Source of the DNA: an uncultured Oscillospiraceae bacterium
Lineage (GTDB): Bacteria; Bacillota; Clostridia; Oscillospirales; Acutalibacteraceae
Length of the DNA stretch: 63,678 nt
Direction: 5' to 3'
NCBI GenBank assembly: GCA_905198295.1
Contig: CAJKBW010000001.1
Coordinates: 1-63,678, forward strand
This document shows positions 52,209 through 61,203 of this stretch, one piece after another. A program made the position numbers and the translations under genes. The notes below the pieces were generated by a model. It saw only the letters and a list, made by a program, of their open reading frames with translations, ran no database searches and was not told where the DNA came from. Numbering within the stretch: position 1 is the stretch's first letter; each line of letters opens with the position of its first letter.

Positions 52209-53087
52209 TTACTCTTTGACCGAACCCAGCATAATGCCATTGACAAAGTATTTCTGCAAAAATGGATATACAAGAATAATGGGGAGAGTGGAAACAATCA
52301 CCACTGCCATTTTAGCTGTCTCTGTGGGCAGTATTGTGTTGCCTCCAAGCGCGGTTGCATTCTCCACCAGAACATTAAAATTTTGGTACATCTCACGAAC
52401 AACCATTTGAATCGGATATTTGTCCACATCACTGATGTACAGCATCGCAGTGTACCATTCGTTCCACTTGCCAACAATGCTGAACACACCAATCGTGGCA
52501 ATGATCGGTTTTGCTGTTGGGATCGCTATACGCCAGAAAACCTGCCAATGGTTTGCACCATCCATCAACGCAGCTTCCTCCAGCGAAGCGGGCTGGCTTT
52601 GGAAATAATTACGTATCAGAATGATATTGTAAGAACTGCATAGCCCCGGAATGACCATAGCCCAAAAGCTGTTATACAATCCCAGATTCCGAACTAACAG
52701 ATATGTAGGTACCAGTCCACCGGCAAACATCATTGTAAAAACAATCAAAAAGTTGAATGGACCATAGCCTGGCAGATATTTCTTCGAAAGAACATAGCCT
52801 AACATAAACTGCACCAACATACCTAACAGGCAGCCCACAAGTGTCAGCAAGACAGTATTAAATATTGAACGCAGCAGAATCGGACAACTCTTAAACACAA
52901 ATTCATATGCTGCTAAAGTAAGCCCTTCCGGAATTAAAGTGTAGCCGTTTTTCAAAATCTCCAGTTCATCTGACAGGGATGTGGAAATCACCACCAGATA
53001 GGGAATGATAAACGCCAGCGAAAATGCCGTCAGGATAAATCCATTGACTACTGCAAATACTTTTTCGCCCTTTGTTCGTTTCAGCAT
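52209..53087 (-). CDS. Sugar ABC permease, LplC/YtcP type
   Basis: 292 residues with six membrane helices and the EAA loop EEAALMDGANHWQVFWRIAI-PTAKP that docks the ATPase. The ending GIMLGSVKE is typical of LplC/YtcP-class carbohydrate permeases. It lies nine bases after the other permease gene and 71 bases before the binding-protein gene, in the same operon. Confidence 0.92.
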   Translation of the reverse strand: MLKRTKGEKVFAVVNGFILTAFSLAFIIPYLVVISTSLSDELEILKNGYTLIPEGLTLAAYEFVFKSCPILLRSIFNTVLLTLVGCLLGMLVQFMLGYVLSKKYLPGYGPFNFLIVFTMMFAGGLVPTYLLVRNLGLYNSFWAMVIPGLCSSYNIILIRNYFQSQPASLEEAALMDGANHWQVFWRIAIPTAKPIIATIGVFSIVGKWNEWYTAMLYISDVDKYPIQMVVREMYQNFNVLVENATALGGNTILPTETAKMAVVIVSTLPIILVYPFLQKYFVNGIMLGSVKE

Positions 53088-53096
53088 GTTCTCACC

Positions 53097-54044
53097 TCAC
53101 CACACACTGGCCTGATCCCGGCGTCTGGCCCATGTATTTGCTCCCCAAACAAGGAAGAATGTCACTATATTCTGGAGAAGGCTCATGGCAGCCGGCGCAC
53201 TGTAAGTGCCGCTCATACTGGTTCGATAGACCCATGTTTCAAATACGTCCATCGTTTCCCACAATATATCATTGGAACCTACCATAGCATAAATCATCTC
53301 AAAGTCTTCTTTTAAAATCTTTCCGATACTCAGAATAAATGTAACCGTAATCATCGGCATCATTGCCGGTATAGTGATATTCCAGGTTTGTTGCCAACGA
53401 TTTGCGCCATCCACTGTTGATGCTTCGTAAAGTCCAGGATCCGCACTGCAGATTGCAGCGAGAAATGTAATCGTACCCCAGCCGCACTCTTTCCATATTT
53501 TTGTGATCGTAATGATTACCGGCCAATATTTTGCAGTTGCATTCCACCTGACAGGATCCTTGCCCAACCATTCCAGCAATTGATTCAAAAGCCCATAATT
53601 CGTATCCAAAATATTGAACGCCAAGCCCGCCACAATTGCCCAAGAAAGAAAATATGGCAAATACGCAACTGTCTGCACGCTCCTCTTAAACCAGCGGCAC
53701 CGCAGTTCATTGATAAGCAGCGCCAGAATAATGGAGGAAGGAAATGCAAAAATCATGGACAACGCAGATAACAGCAGCGTATTCTTAAGCAGATCCCACA
53801 ATACTTCGCTTTCAAAAAGACGCTTAAAATTATCGAACCAAACCCACTCGCTCCCCAAAAGACCTTTCCATGGAACATACTTCTCCATGGCGATTATCAG
53901 GCCTGTCGGCATCGGAATGTACTTGAATACCAAATACCACAGGAGGCCTGGCAGGGCCATCAAATACAATACCCAATATTTCTTGATGGCTCTTCGAACA
54001 GCCATCCTTTTTTTCGGTTCAGTCTGTCCTATCACCTTACTCAT
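53097..54044 (-). CDS. Sugar ABC permease, LplB/YteP type
   Basis: 315 residues from the ATG at 54044, chosen because GGAGG (54055-54059) lies at correct distance; the open frame to 54065 begins inside that site. Six helices, starting YWVLYLMALPGLLWYLVFKY, with IPMPTGLIIAMEKYVPWKG and the EAA loop YEASTVDGANRWQQTWNITI. First gene of the transporter/surface-protein operon, under the LacI-type operator at 54087. Confidence 0.92.
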   Translation of the reverse strand: MSKVIGQTEPKKRMAVRRAIKKYWVLYLMALPGLLWYLVFKYIPMPTGLIIAMEKYVPWKGLLGSEWVWFDNFKRLFESEVLWDLLKNTLLLSALSMIFAFPSSIILALLINELRCRWFKRSVQTVAYLPYFLSWAIVAGLAFNILDTNYGLLNQLLEWLGKDPVRWNATAKYWPVIITITKIWKECGWGTITFLAAICSADPGLYEASTVDGANRWQQTWNITIPAMMPMITVTFILSIGKILKEDFEMIYAMVGSNDILWETMDVFETWVYRTSMSGTYSAPAAMSLLQNIVTFFLVWGANTWARRRDQASVW

Positions 54045-54086
54045 AGCCAGCATTCCTCCAAGCATCTCCCATTATTTTCAGCATTT

Positions 54087-54102
54087 ATAGAATCGTTTCT
54101 AT
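54087..54102. promoter_or_regulatory. LacI-type operator 1 (transporter operon)
   Basis: ATAGAATCGTTTCTAT, a near-perfect palindrome centred on CG as in LacI-family operators. It lies 10 bases downstream of the -10 box, where a repressor would block the transcription start. The 18-base string TTTATAGAATCGTTTCTA is identical at 58172-58189. Confidence 0.75.
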
Positions 54103-54112
54103 GCTTATACTT

Positions 54113-54141
54113 ATCTTATCACCAACAGCCGCCGTTGTCAA
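54113..54141 (-). promoter_or_regulatory. Promoter of the transporter operon
   Basis: Minus-strand TTGACA (54136-54141), 17-base spacer, TAAGAT (54113-54118), followed by the LacI-type operator. Confidence 0.8.
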
Positions 54142-54253
54142 TATAATTTTTTTGTATATTTCGGCATTTATGCGATTAATAATTTACAATAGAAGTTGAT
54201 TCTTGTGGAAAAATCAGTATAATAATGTGTATAGAAATTTATATTTGGACGGA

Positions 54254-55366
54254 TCAGGGTATAATTCCAATATCACAGAGTTCAAAATGGCTTCCTGCAG
54301 CATCTGGTATCATAATCGTTTCCAGTCTCACATGGTGCTGCCCCCTGCTGAAACCATACAGCATATCACTGCGGATCCAGTCTGGCGTCTGGTAACACCA
54401 TTCAGGCCTGGGGCCAATTACTTCATTCCACTGGCCATCATCTACCTGAATCCGATATCCGGCTGCATATCCATTGATCCGCACAAATAGTACCAATCCT
54501 GTTCCTTCAAACTCAAACTCCAATGCAGCGCCAATAGCTGTTGTCTGCAGAATTCTTTCGACTGTTGGTATTCGATAGCATCTGACACACTTCCATGGAC
54601 CCATGCGACGAATCATATCATGATTCAGCTTATGTGCTTTTCCCCAATGTTCTATAAATAGCGGTTCAGGCATTTCATAGTCCATTTTCTCAGCAGTCTC
54701 GCACGCATCCTCGATAAGGCACATTACTGATTCCGCATAAAGTCTGCTGCCTACATCTCCCGCATGGACTTTATCAGGCAGCCATTCTTCATAGCGGACA
54801 TTGCCCGCCTGAAGCTGCGCAAAGGCATATGCTCCCATATTCACACTGGTAATTGAATAGTGCTTACAGATTTCCTCAAACTCTGCGACACCTTCATACA
54901 GGGTACCATTGAGCATATCCTGGAGCATTCCACCATAATAGGTGTACACAACAACAACATCAAATTCCCGCTTTTCATAGCCCAGCAGTTTGCGGATCAG
55001 TCCTTCACGGCACAATTTTCGCTCCTTTGATGGCATATCCTTGTCGTTAACCGCATATTCCACAAACACAATATCACAATTTCTGGAGAGAATGTCTTGC
55101 TCCACACGAAACAGCGCGCTTTCCGAACCAGTTGCCCCTTTAGCTGCATTCTCCACATTGACAGTCACTTCCGGAAAGCTTGACACCAGCCAATTTGTCA
55201 GTTTGTCAGGCCATCTTTTTTCTTTCCATGGTGTATCGATCGGCTCTGAAATGGAACCGCCGAGAATACCAACCGTCATCTTTCCACACTCCAGCGCTCT
55301 GCGCGTATAATACAACTGACGCCGATGGCAGATAAACTGCTCCGCATCTACAAAATATCGTTTCAT
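54254..55366 (-). CDS. SGNH/GDSL-type esterase, cytoplasmic
   Basis: 370 residues, no signal peptide. SGNH blocks: GILGGSISEP (Ser, with GGS in place of GDS), ENAAKGATGSESALF (Gly), FVEYAVNDKD (Asn) and LPDKVHAGDVGSR (Asp/His). The C-terminal 110 residues (LEFEFEGTGLVLFVRINGYA) resemble a small beta-sandwich. Probable carbohydrate deacetylase or other sugar esterase acting on imported oligosaccharides. ATG at 55366 is favoured since AAAGGAAG lies at proper distance; ATG 55372 abuts it. Divergent from lacI with 60 bases between. Confidence 0.82.
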   Translation of the reverse strand: MKRYFVDAEQFICHRRQLYYTRRALECGKMTVGILGGSISEPIDTPWKEKRWPDKLTNWLVSSFPEVTVNVENAAKGATGSESALFRVEQDILSRNCDIVFVEYAVNDKDMPSKERKLCREGLIRKLLGYEKREFDVVVVYTYYGGMLQDMLNGTLYEGVAEFEEICKHYSITSVNMGAYAFAQLQAGNVRYEEWLPDKVHAGDVGSRLYAESVMCLIEDACETAEKMDYEMPEPLFIEHWGKAHKLNHDMIRRMGPWKCVRCYRIPTVERILQTTAIGAALEFEFEGTGLVLFVRINGYAAGYRIQVDDGQWNEVIGPRPEWCYQTPDWIRSDMLYGFSRGQHHVRLETIMIPDAAGSHFELCDIGIIP

Positions 55367-55426
55367 ATACATCTTCCTTTCAAGATAATTTTCTGCACAT
55401 AATTTGTTACACGATGGAGGTTTTTC

Positions 55427-56449
55427 ATGCGATCTTCAAATAAGAGCACAATCAAAGACGTGGCTGAGCTGGCAGGAGTCAGTAAGTCTGTCGTATCTTA
55501 CGTACTGAATAACACCCCCTCAGTCAGTATTTCCGCTGAAACCCGGGAGCGTGTTCAAAATGCTGCCAGAGAATTGAACTATGTACCCAACGCTCTGGCG
55601 CAGGGCATGCGGCAGGGAGGATTTCCTATTATCGGATTTGTTACCGCTTGGGATCTGTCAGACTCTATCAAAACACTCAGCGAAGTGGTTGCGTTTACAG
55701 ACAAGCTGCAAACCTCCGTACTCCTGTGTCCTTACAATGATAACCGTCAGTTCAAGTATGTTCAGCTGTACAACAGCCATTTGATAAATGGTGTCATCAT
55801 TCTGTCCACCAATTTGGATGGTGATAGCTTCAATGTCACCGATCACATTGAGATTATTTCCAAGTACAACATCCCCGCTGTCATCATTGGACGGGGCGAT
55901 ATTCCGGACACGATCAGTTCTTTGGATCTGAATCTTGCGGACTCCGGCCGTATTGCTACCGAATATCTCATTGACATGAACCACAGCAAAATTGTATTCC
56001 TGCAGCCTGAAGAAGAAACGCTTTCCAAGGTCCTGACAAGACAACGTCTGCTAAGCCACACACAATGTATGCAGGCTCACAATCTGACACCCCGCATTGT
56101 ATCCTGTGATGAAATTGATTCCATGCTGGACGAAGTAAAAGCCGGAAACGGCCCTACTGCTGTTATTGCGACCAAGTCCGACCTTGCGCATATGTTCCTC
56201 CATCGTGCTCACGCAAAGGGTATTTCCATACCAGATCAACTGTCTCTTATATCCTGCAATTTCAGCAACTATAACGCAATGTCCATTCCGCCTATTACAT
56301 CTATCATCGCCGATCCCTTCAACGTAGGAGCGCTCGCCTCTCAAATGCTTCTCGACGCAATCAGTAATAAACAGGTAAAAAAGGAAAAGCGGAAAATGCC
56401 CCACCGGGTATTCGAAGGCGCCTCTTGCAAGCCATATACAAATCCATAA
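55427..56449 (+). CDS. LacI family transcriptional regulator
   Basis: 340 residues: N-terminal HTH TIKDVAELAGVSKSVVSYVL with hinge region NYVPNALAQGMRQGG, then a periplasmic-binding-protein-like sensor domain (VIILSTNLDGD, IPAVIIGRGDIPD, LSLISCNFSNYNAMSIPPIT). The only plus-strand gene of the sugar locus. It is the obvious candidate to bind the twin palindromes at 54087 and 58175 and release them when its sugar ligand appears. GGAGG lies six bases before the ATG. Confidence 0.93.
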   Translation: MRSSNKSTIKDVAELAGVSKSVVSYVLNNTPSVSISAETRERVQNAARELNYVPNALAQGMRQGGFPIIGFVTAWDLSDSIKTLSEVVAFTDKLQTSVLLCPYNDNRQFKYVQLYNSHLINGVIILSTNLDGDSFNVTDHIEIISKYNIPAVIIGRGDIPDTISSLDLNLADSGRIATEYLIDMNHSKIVFLQPEEETLSKVLTRQRLLSHTQCMQAHNLTPRIVSCDEIDSMLDEVKAGNGPTAVIATKSDLAHMFLHRAHAKGISIPDQLSLISCNFSNYNAMSIPPITSIIADPFNVGALASQMLLDAISNKQVKKEKRKMPHRVFEGASCKPYTNP

Positions 56450-56463
56450 ACCACTTTCAAAAT

Positions 56464-56496
56464 AACTCACACTTGCTTTTGCAATTGTGAGTTCTT
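56464..56496 (+). terminator. Terminator after lacI
   Basis: AACTCACACTTGC / GCAATTGTGAGTT around TTTT, followed by CTTTC. Confidence 0.65.
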
Positions 56497-56668
56497 TCAG
56501 ATTCACGGATACTCTTTCCAGTCCGCAAGCGCGGTCTTGCCTGCCTTAATGCAACATTCATGGCTCTCGCTTTCATGCATACATCCGTCGCAGCAATGTA
56601 TCAGCAGCACATAGCTGGAAATGTTAAAAATACCTTTCATACGAGTTGTGCGTTAAGATCTGTATGAT

Positions 56669-56706
56669 GTGATAGCCGTTAGCGGCCTTGCGCCGCTTAC
56701 GGCTAT
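56669..56706. repeat. Strong 16-bp hairpin between lacI and the oxidoreductase gene
   Basis: GATAGCCGTTAGCGGC and GCCGCTTACGGCTATC pair with one mismatch. No T run follows on either strand, so it is not a standard terminator; it may stabilise a 3' end. The remainder of 56,497-56,757 shows nothing else. Confidence 0.5.
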
Positions 56707-56757
56707 CCATGCATAATAGAAGCATCCTCATTTCCTGAATTTAATATGTTCGGTCAC

Positions 56758-58095
56758 TCAAAGTGCCGATCCGCCCTGACATAGCGTACGGCGAACATCA
56801 GTACCCGATAGCTCCTGTACGCATTTTCCCTGATGGATAGACATAAAGGCAGCTACTCCAGCCGCTTCTCCCAACTGATTAAGGTTTACCATGACGCGCA
56901 GAGCGCCAAATGCCTGCGGATCAGCATTGACCATTCGACCTGCCGCGATAAAGTTTGAATACTGTTCCTGGATCAGCGTGTCGAGGGGCACCTGGTAATA
57001 CTTCGCCGGTTCTCCAGAGACGCCTTCTTTTTCCCGCCAGTTCCACTCCACAGAATATCTTTGTGCCCCTTCCATGCGGACAGCATAACCATTAAGATAC
57101 TTAAAGGTAACCGCTCCATTCAGATCATGCATGTCAATCCGATATGTACCATTCAGTATCGCATCTTCGTATTTTTTTCCGCGGAGCAGATCATCACCGC
57201 GCACTTGATGTCTGGTACGGTAATGATTGCTCTCCCGGATACCAGCAAGAGAACTCAATGCCGCAATGGATACATCCCTGTCTGTATATTTATTAATGAG
57301 CGCAGCCAGAGCATATGCTTTACGCCGCCCCTCCATTTCAACATAGGTCAATCCATCTGCGCTGGCGCAGTCCACGTTCAGTACATGGAAATCGGCTCGC
57401 AAATAAATATCCGGGACTCCCGGTACCGGCCCATACCAGCCAAAATCATCCGGTATACCAAATTCCGCGCCATGTGTCGCAATTAACTTTTCCACATCGA
57501 TACCATCCGTTGTACCTTTCATGAGGAAACAAGGTGTGGGTGGCTGAACTACCGTATGCCGATACATTGGAAGTTTTAAGTACTGTGCCAAATCACCGTC
57601 GCCCGTGGCATCAATAAAGAATTCTGCCTTGATAGCACTTCTCCCGTCTTTATTTTCAATCAAAGCCGCAATTATTCTATCATCTTCCTGGATTGCTCCA
57701 ACACAGAGAGTATGTAAATAAACCTTGATTTTCTCCTCCTGCACCAACTTGTCCAATTCATACTGGAGTCGGTTCGGATCAAACTGGATCGCCAGAGACG
57801 GATCATCCTGAACAATGGCTGCCCCTGCATGCACCAATCGATCAGTCATCTCCGCAGTCAAGCCACCGATCACCTGTTTCTTGTAATCCGTATCCTTTAG
57901 GCTGTGCCATACATTTACCAATCCGGCAGTTGCAGTCCCACCCAAGCAATTTTGTCGCTCCACTAAAACCACTTTTGCACCCAGCCTGGCCGCACGGACC
58001 GCTGCAAATACGCCTGTGCAGCTGCCTCCAGCCACAAAAACATCTGCTTCGAATATGACTTTGATGCTTTTCGCCTTTTCCGTAATGTAAGCCAT
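56758..58095 (-). CDS. FAD-dependent oxidoreductase of the sugar regulon
   Basis: 445 residues of the FAD_oxidored (PF12831-like) family. Rossmann start ADVFVAGGSCTGVFAAVRAA ending in VVLVERQNCLGGTATAGLVN, then EFFIDATGDGDLAQYL and a terminal FAD-contact region FIAAGRMVNADPQAFGALRV. No signal peptide, so cytoplasmic. Members recur in glycan-degradation loci of gut bacteria, with sugar or cofactor oxidation suspected but not settled for this one. Its promoter carries the same LacI-type operator as the importer, tying it to substrate use. Confidence 0.82.
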   Translation of the reverse strand: MAYITEKAKSIKVIFEADVFVAGGSCTGVFAAVRAARLGAKVVLVERQNCLGGTATAGLVNVWHSLKDTDYKKQVIGGLTAEMTDRLVHAGAAIVQDDPSLAIQFDPNRLQYELDKLVQEEKIKVYLHTLCVGAIQEDDRIIAALIENKDGRSAIKAEFFIDATGDGDLAQYLKLPMYRHTVVQPPTPCFLMKGTTDGIDVEKLIATHGAEFGIPDDFGWYGPVPGVPDIYLRADFHVLNVDCASADGLTYVEMEGRRKAYALAALINKYTDRDVSIAALSSLAGIRESNHYRTRHQVRGDDLLRGKKYEDAILNGTYRIDMHDLNGAVTFKYLNGYAVRMEGAQRYSVEWNWREKEGVSGEPAKYYQVPLDTLIQEQYSNFIAAGRMVNADPQAFGALRVMVNLNQLGEAAGVAAFMSIHQGKCVQELSGTDVRRTLCQGGSAL

Positions 58096-58175
58096 AAAAT
58101 GTTCCCCCTGCTAGTGTCCGCATTAAGTAATTGCAAAAAATAAAACAAATATATCAACCATTTATGCTCTTTTTA

Positions 58176-58189
58176 TAGAATCGTTTCTA
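58176..58189. promoter_or_regulatory. LacI-type operator 2 (oxidoreductase gene)
   Basis: TAGAATCGTTTCTA, identical over 18 bases (with the preceding TTTA) to operator 1, located six bases downstream of the -10 box of the oxidoreductase promoter. Confidence 0.75.
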
Positions 58190-58195
58190 CTGCAA

Positions 58196-58224
58196 ATTTT
58201 ACATCAATTTCTTTTCTTTGTCAA
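58196..58224 (-). promoter_or_regulatory. Promoter of the FAD oxidoreductase gene
   Basis: Minus-strand TTGACA (58219-58224), 17-base spacer, TAAAAT (58196-58201), giving a leader of about 95 bases. Confidence 0.8.
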
Positions 58225-58303
58225 CGCCTCATGAAACGCCATCACAGCTGAGAATGAAAATATGGTCTGTGCGTTACCTGAAGGATTTGCTAAACTGAAG
58301 TCA

Positions 58304-58454
58304 GCAGGCGTAGTCCGGTTGCACCTTGGTGGATTTTCACCCCGTTTGTTCAACGTGGACGAATTGCCCAAGAGAACAGCAGTATGTTGCATCACGTAAG
58401 TGAAGAGCACGAGTAGCAAAGTTCGGATACCCACCCGGGCAATTCCCAGCCTGC
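58304..58454 (+). ncRNA. Candidate IS110 bridge RNA
   Basis: The non-coding stretch before the IS110 transposase folds strongly. GAATTGCCC (58361-58369) pairs perfectly with GGGCAATTC (58437-58445), GCAGGC (58304-58309) with GCCTGC (58449-58454), and a GGTG/CACC hairpin sits near 58328-58340. IS110-group elements such as IS621 encode a bridge RNA of about 180 bases upstream of the recombinase, with loops that pair to target and donor DNA. Position and size fit. Sequence identity to a known bridge RNA was not tested. Confidence 0.45.
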
Positions 58455-58474
58455 ATATTTCAGGGAGGGATTTG

Positions 58475-59432
58475 ATGCAAGATATATTGACCTGCGCCAT
58501 GGGATTGGATGTTCACCGCGATGTTATCGTTGCTTGTCTTGCTAGAGGCGAGCTGGGCGCCGAGCCAGAAATCGAGATTCGCTCTTTCAGTACCCTCATT
58601 CCGGAAATGCAGAAACTACGAGATTGGGTGTTGGAAGTAGAGTGCCACCATGTTGCTATGGAGAGTACGGGAATCTACTGGCAGCCCATCTATGAAATGT
58701 TGGAGCTCTGCTTTGATGGTCAAATCAACATTCTGGTGGTAAATGCCCGCCACATGAAGAATGTGCCCGGGCGCAAAACGGATATGCGTGATGCACAATG
58801 GATTGCTACATTACTCCGAGCAGGGTTGCTGAATGGGAGTTTTATCCCAGATAAGACCTTTCGAGAACTGCGGCATCTGACACGGTATCGTAAGAGCATC
58901 GTTCACGACATAACCGCCCAAAAGAACCGCATCGATAAGTTTCTGCAAAGCTCCGGCTTCCGTTTCACAGCGTTTCTATCTGACGCATTTGGAGCTTCTG
59001 GACGAAATATTATCCGTCATCTCATGGAATACGGAGATATCTCGCGGGAGGCTTTGGATAAGTGTCTGAAAACACAGACCCGGAAACGCATTGACGAAAT
59101 TCTTGTTGCTTTGAACGGCTCACTTTCAGAACACCAGCGTTCCTTTCTTCGTATGATATTTGAACACTTGGAATCTCTTGAACGGCACCGTCATACCGTG
59201 GAAGATGCTATTTCGGAAGAAATCGTAAAACATGAAGCGGCATTAAGTCTCCTGTGTTCTATACCGGGCATTGATGTAACCGCAGCAGCTTCCATCATCG
59301 CAGAAATTGGTACTGATATGAGTGCATTTCCGGATTCCCAGCACATATGCTCCTGGGCTGGTTTGAGTCCCGGCAACAACGAGAGTGCCGGAAAACGCAA
59401 GAGCGCCCATATCAATAAGGGAAATCCTTACA
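58475..59432 (+). pseudogene. IS110 family transposase, 3'-truncated
   Basis: About 319 genuine residues. RuvC-like DEDD domain: MGLDVHRDVIVACLA, AMESTGIYWQPIYEML, HMKNVPGRKTDMRDAQWIA. The C-terminal Tnp2 domain LLCSIPGIDVTAAASIIAEI, then FPDSQHICSWAGLSPGNNES and HINKGNPY follow. At KGNPY the family should continue with about 60-70 more residues; instead the frame enters the tail of the opposing IS1182-type gene and stops at 59470. The catalytic Ser of the Tnp domain region may be retained, but the protein is probably inactive. Start ATG 58475 follows AGGGAGGGA. Confidence 0.85.
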
Positions 59433-60552
59433 GCACACGCTCTGGATACCGGCCTGTACGAGCCCGATAGCGCTCAATCATTTCCGTCAAATTCTGTGCT
59501 TCATTGTAGGCATCAAAACTATAATATTCCAATCGTGTCCAGCCATCGCACACGCTGATATCCAGCTTGGCACCAAACTCCACACCAGCTTTAGCCTTGC
59601 CGCGTACGATGGGACGTAGCCATGGCTGACTTAGACTGACAATGCGATCCGGTACCGCATGTGTGTGATGATCATACATGCTTTTCTGCTGCTCATATAC
59701 CTTGCGGATGGTTTCCAGACGCGCTTGCTGTTTCTCCGATAGCATGTCCGGATGAGCTGTCTTCATTTTCTCTATGGTATTCAGATTACGACGCAGATAC
59801 CGCAGCTGCTGGCCGATGCATTGGCGAATCTTCTTTGCACCCGGCTTGCGGCACCGGGCCAGTTTGAGATAATCCTTGTGAGCGCGTTTGCGATAGGTGC
59901 GGGGCTTCGGGATTCCGGGAATATGCAGAGCATCAATGATGGCTTCGGTATTCTCACGGGCTTCGTTGAGCAGTGCCGTATCCTGCGGAAACCGGATCTG
60001 AGACGGCGCGCAGGTGGCGTCCACAATCATCGTGCCGACGTTGGCCGGAGGGCCCGGCTTGTCGTGATCGTTCGTATCGTCTGTGTTGCCCTGATCATCC
60101 GTTGTCTTTTCAGCACGAGGAGTTTCCACTGATTCCAAAGCTGGTGTCACATTGGACTGAACCAGTATCATTTCATTGATCTCGCCCAGCACCTCGGCTG
60201 TCAGCCTTTTGCGGAAATACACCATGAGGGAGGGGTCAAACGGAGGTTTGCTGTCATCATAACCTTCATAGCCGCAAAAGTATTGGAGATAGGGATTCTC
60301 CTGTATCTGCAGAGCGGTTTCTTCATCAGAAAAGCCATAATCCGCTTGAATGATGCAGGCACCCAAGGCCAGCCGCAGCGGTTTGGCGACATTGCCTTTA
60401 CGGTTGGTGAACAAGGCCGCATAGCGCTTTTCTATGTCATTCCATGGAATGAGCAATGCACGTTTTACCCAACGATTATCCTCCTTCAGATTCATTCCCA
60501 TGGGTTGCTTGAAATCTGATAACCGAATCTGTCCGTTGCTGTATCGGTACAT
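59433..60552 (-). pseudogene. IS5/IS1182-type transposase, 3'-truncated
   Basis: About 370 residues from the ATG at 60552 (MYRYSNGQIRLSDFKQPMGM). DDE-type features: LRLALGACIIQADYGFSDEE, CGYEGYDDSKPPFDPSLMVY, TMIVDATCAPSQIRFPQD (first Asp) and VEFGAKLDISVCDGW. It stops at RTGRYPERVL, where intact relatives continue with about 100 or more residues. The cut coincides with the cut end of the IS110 gene. Minus-strand CTGACT-17-TATAAT upstream (about 60,613-60,641) is a plausible promoter. Confidence 0.82.
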
Positions 60553-60741
60553 TCTCATCCACTCCAAGTGCAAGCTTTTTGAGGACTTTTCCACTTTTCC
60601 TTGCACTTATTATACCACTTAACCCGCTTAAAGTCAGTATTTATGCGGGTTGTTGGGCTATTCAGTGAGCATTATACTAAAATCTAATAAAAGCATTTAA
60701 ATATAGCAACAGATATGCTATAGTGTATTTGGGTGATAAAA

Positions 60742-61178
60742 ATGGCATCGAAATATAAATTTAGCAGAGAGGAAATTGCGGCAATAAAAGCATCCAACAC
60801 AGAAACAATAAAGACAAACGCGCGGACGCAAGATTGAAAGCACTGGAACTGCGTACAGAGTGCATGAAATCCAATGAGATCGCACAGACCACAGGTTTCC
60901 ATCCCGCATATGTAACCACTTTGGTGGCAAAATACCGGGACAAAGGACTTGAAGCCATTTCCGGAAATCATTATGGCGGTAATCACCGTAATCTGAACGT
61001 TGAAGAAGAAGTTTCTCCTCTTGCACTTTTTAAGGCGAGGGCCGAGAAAGGTGAGCTTGTGGAAATCAGCGAAATTGAGGCAGCATACCAGCAGACAGTA
61101 GACCACCCAATCGGTACCAGCCAGATTTACTATGTACTGCACCGTCATGGCTGGCGAAAGGTTATGCCCCGTAGCCGA
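60742..61178 (+). pseudogene. IS630-type transposase fragment, frameshifted and truncated
   Basis: It starts MASKYKFSREEIAAIKAS, then the frame breaks: the continuation HRNNKDKRADARLKALELR lies in another frame, as if one base had been lost near 60,797. The HTH segment GFHPAYVTTLVAKYRDKGLE, AISGNHYGGNHRNL and YYVLHRHGWRKVMPRSR follow, all from the N-terminal part of IS630-like transposases. It ends around 61,178, just before the kinase gene's 3' end; the catalytic DDE domain is absent. Confidence 0.7.
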
Positions 61179-61203
61179 TGTCATTCTTCTTCGGCAAAAG
61201 CTG

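Noticed and set aside
54087..54102. Catabolite-responsive (CcpA cre) site
   Set aside because: The palindrome lacks the cre pattern TGNAANCG; it fits a dedicated LacI-family operator better.
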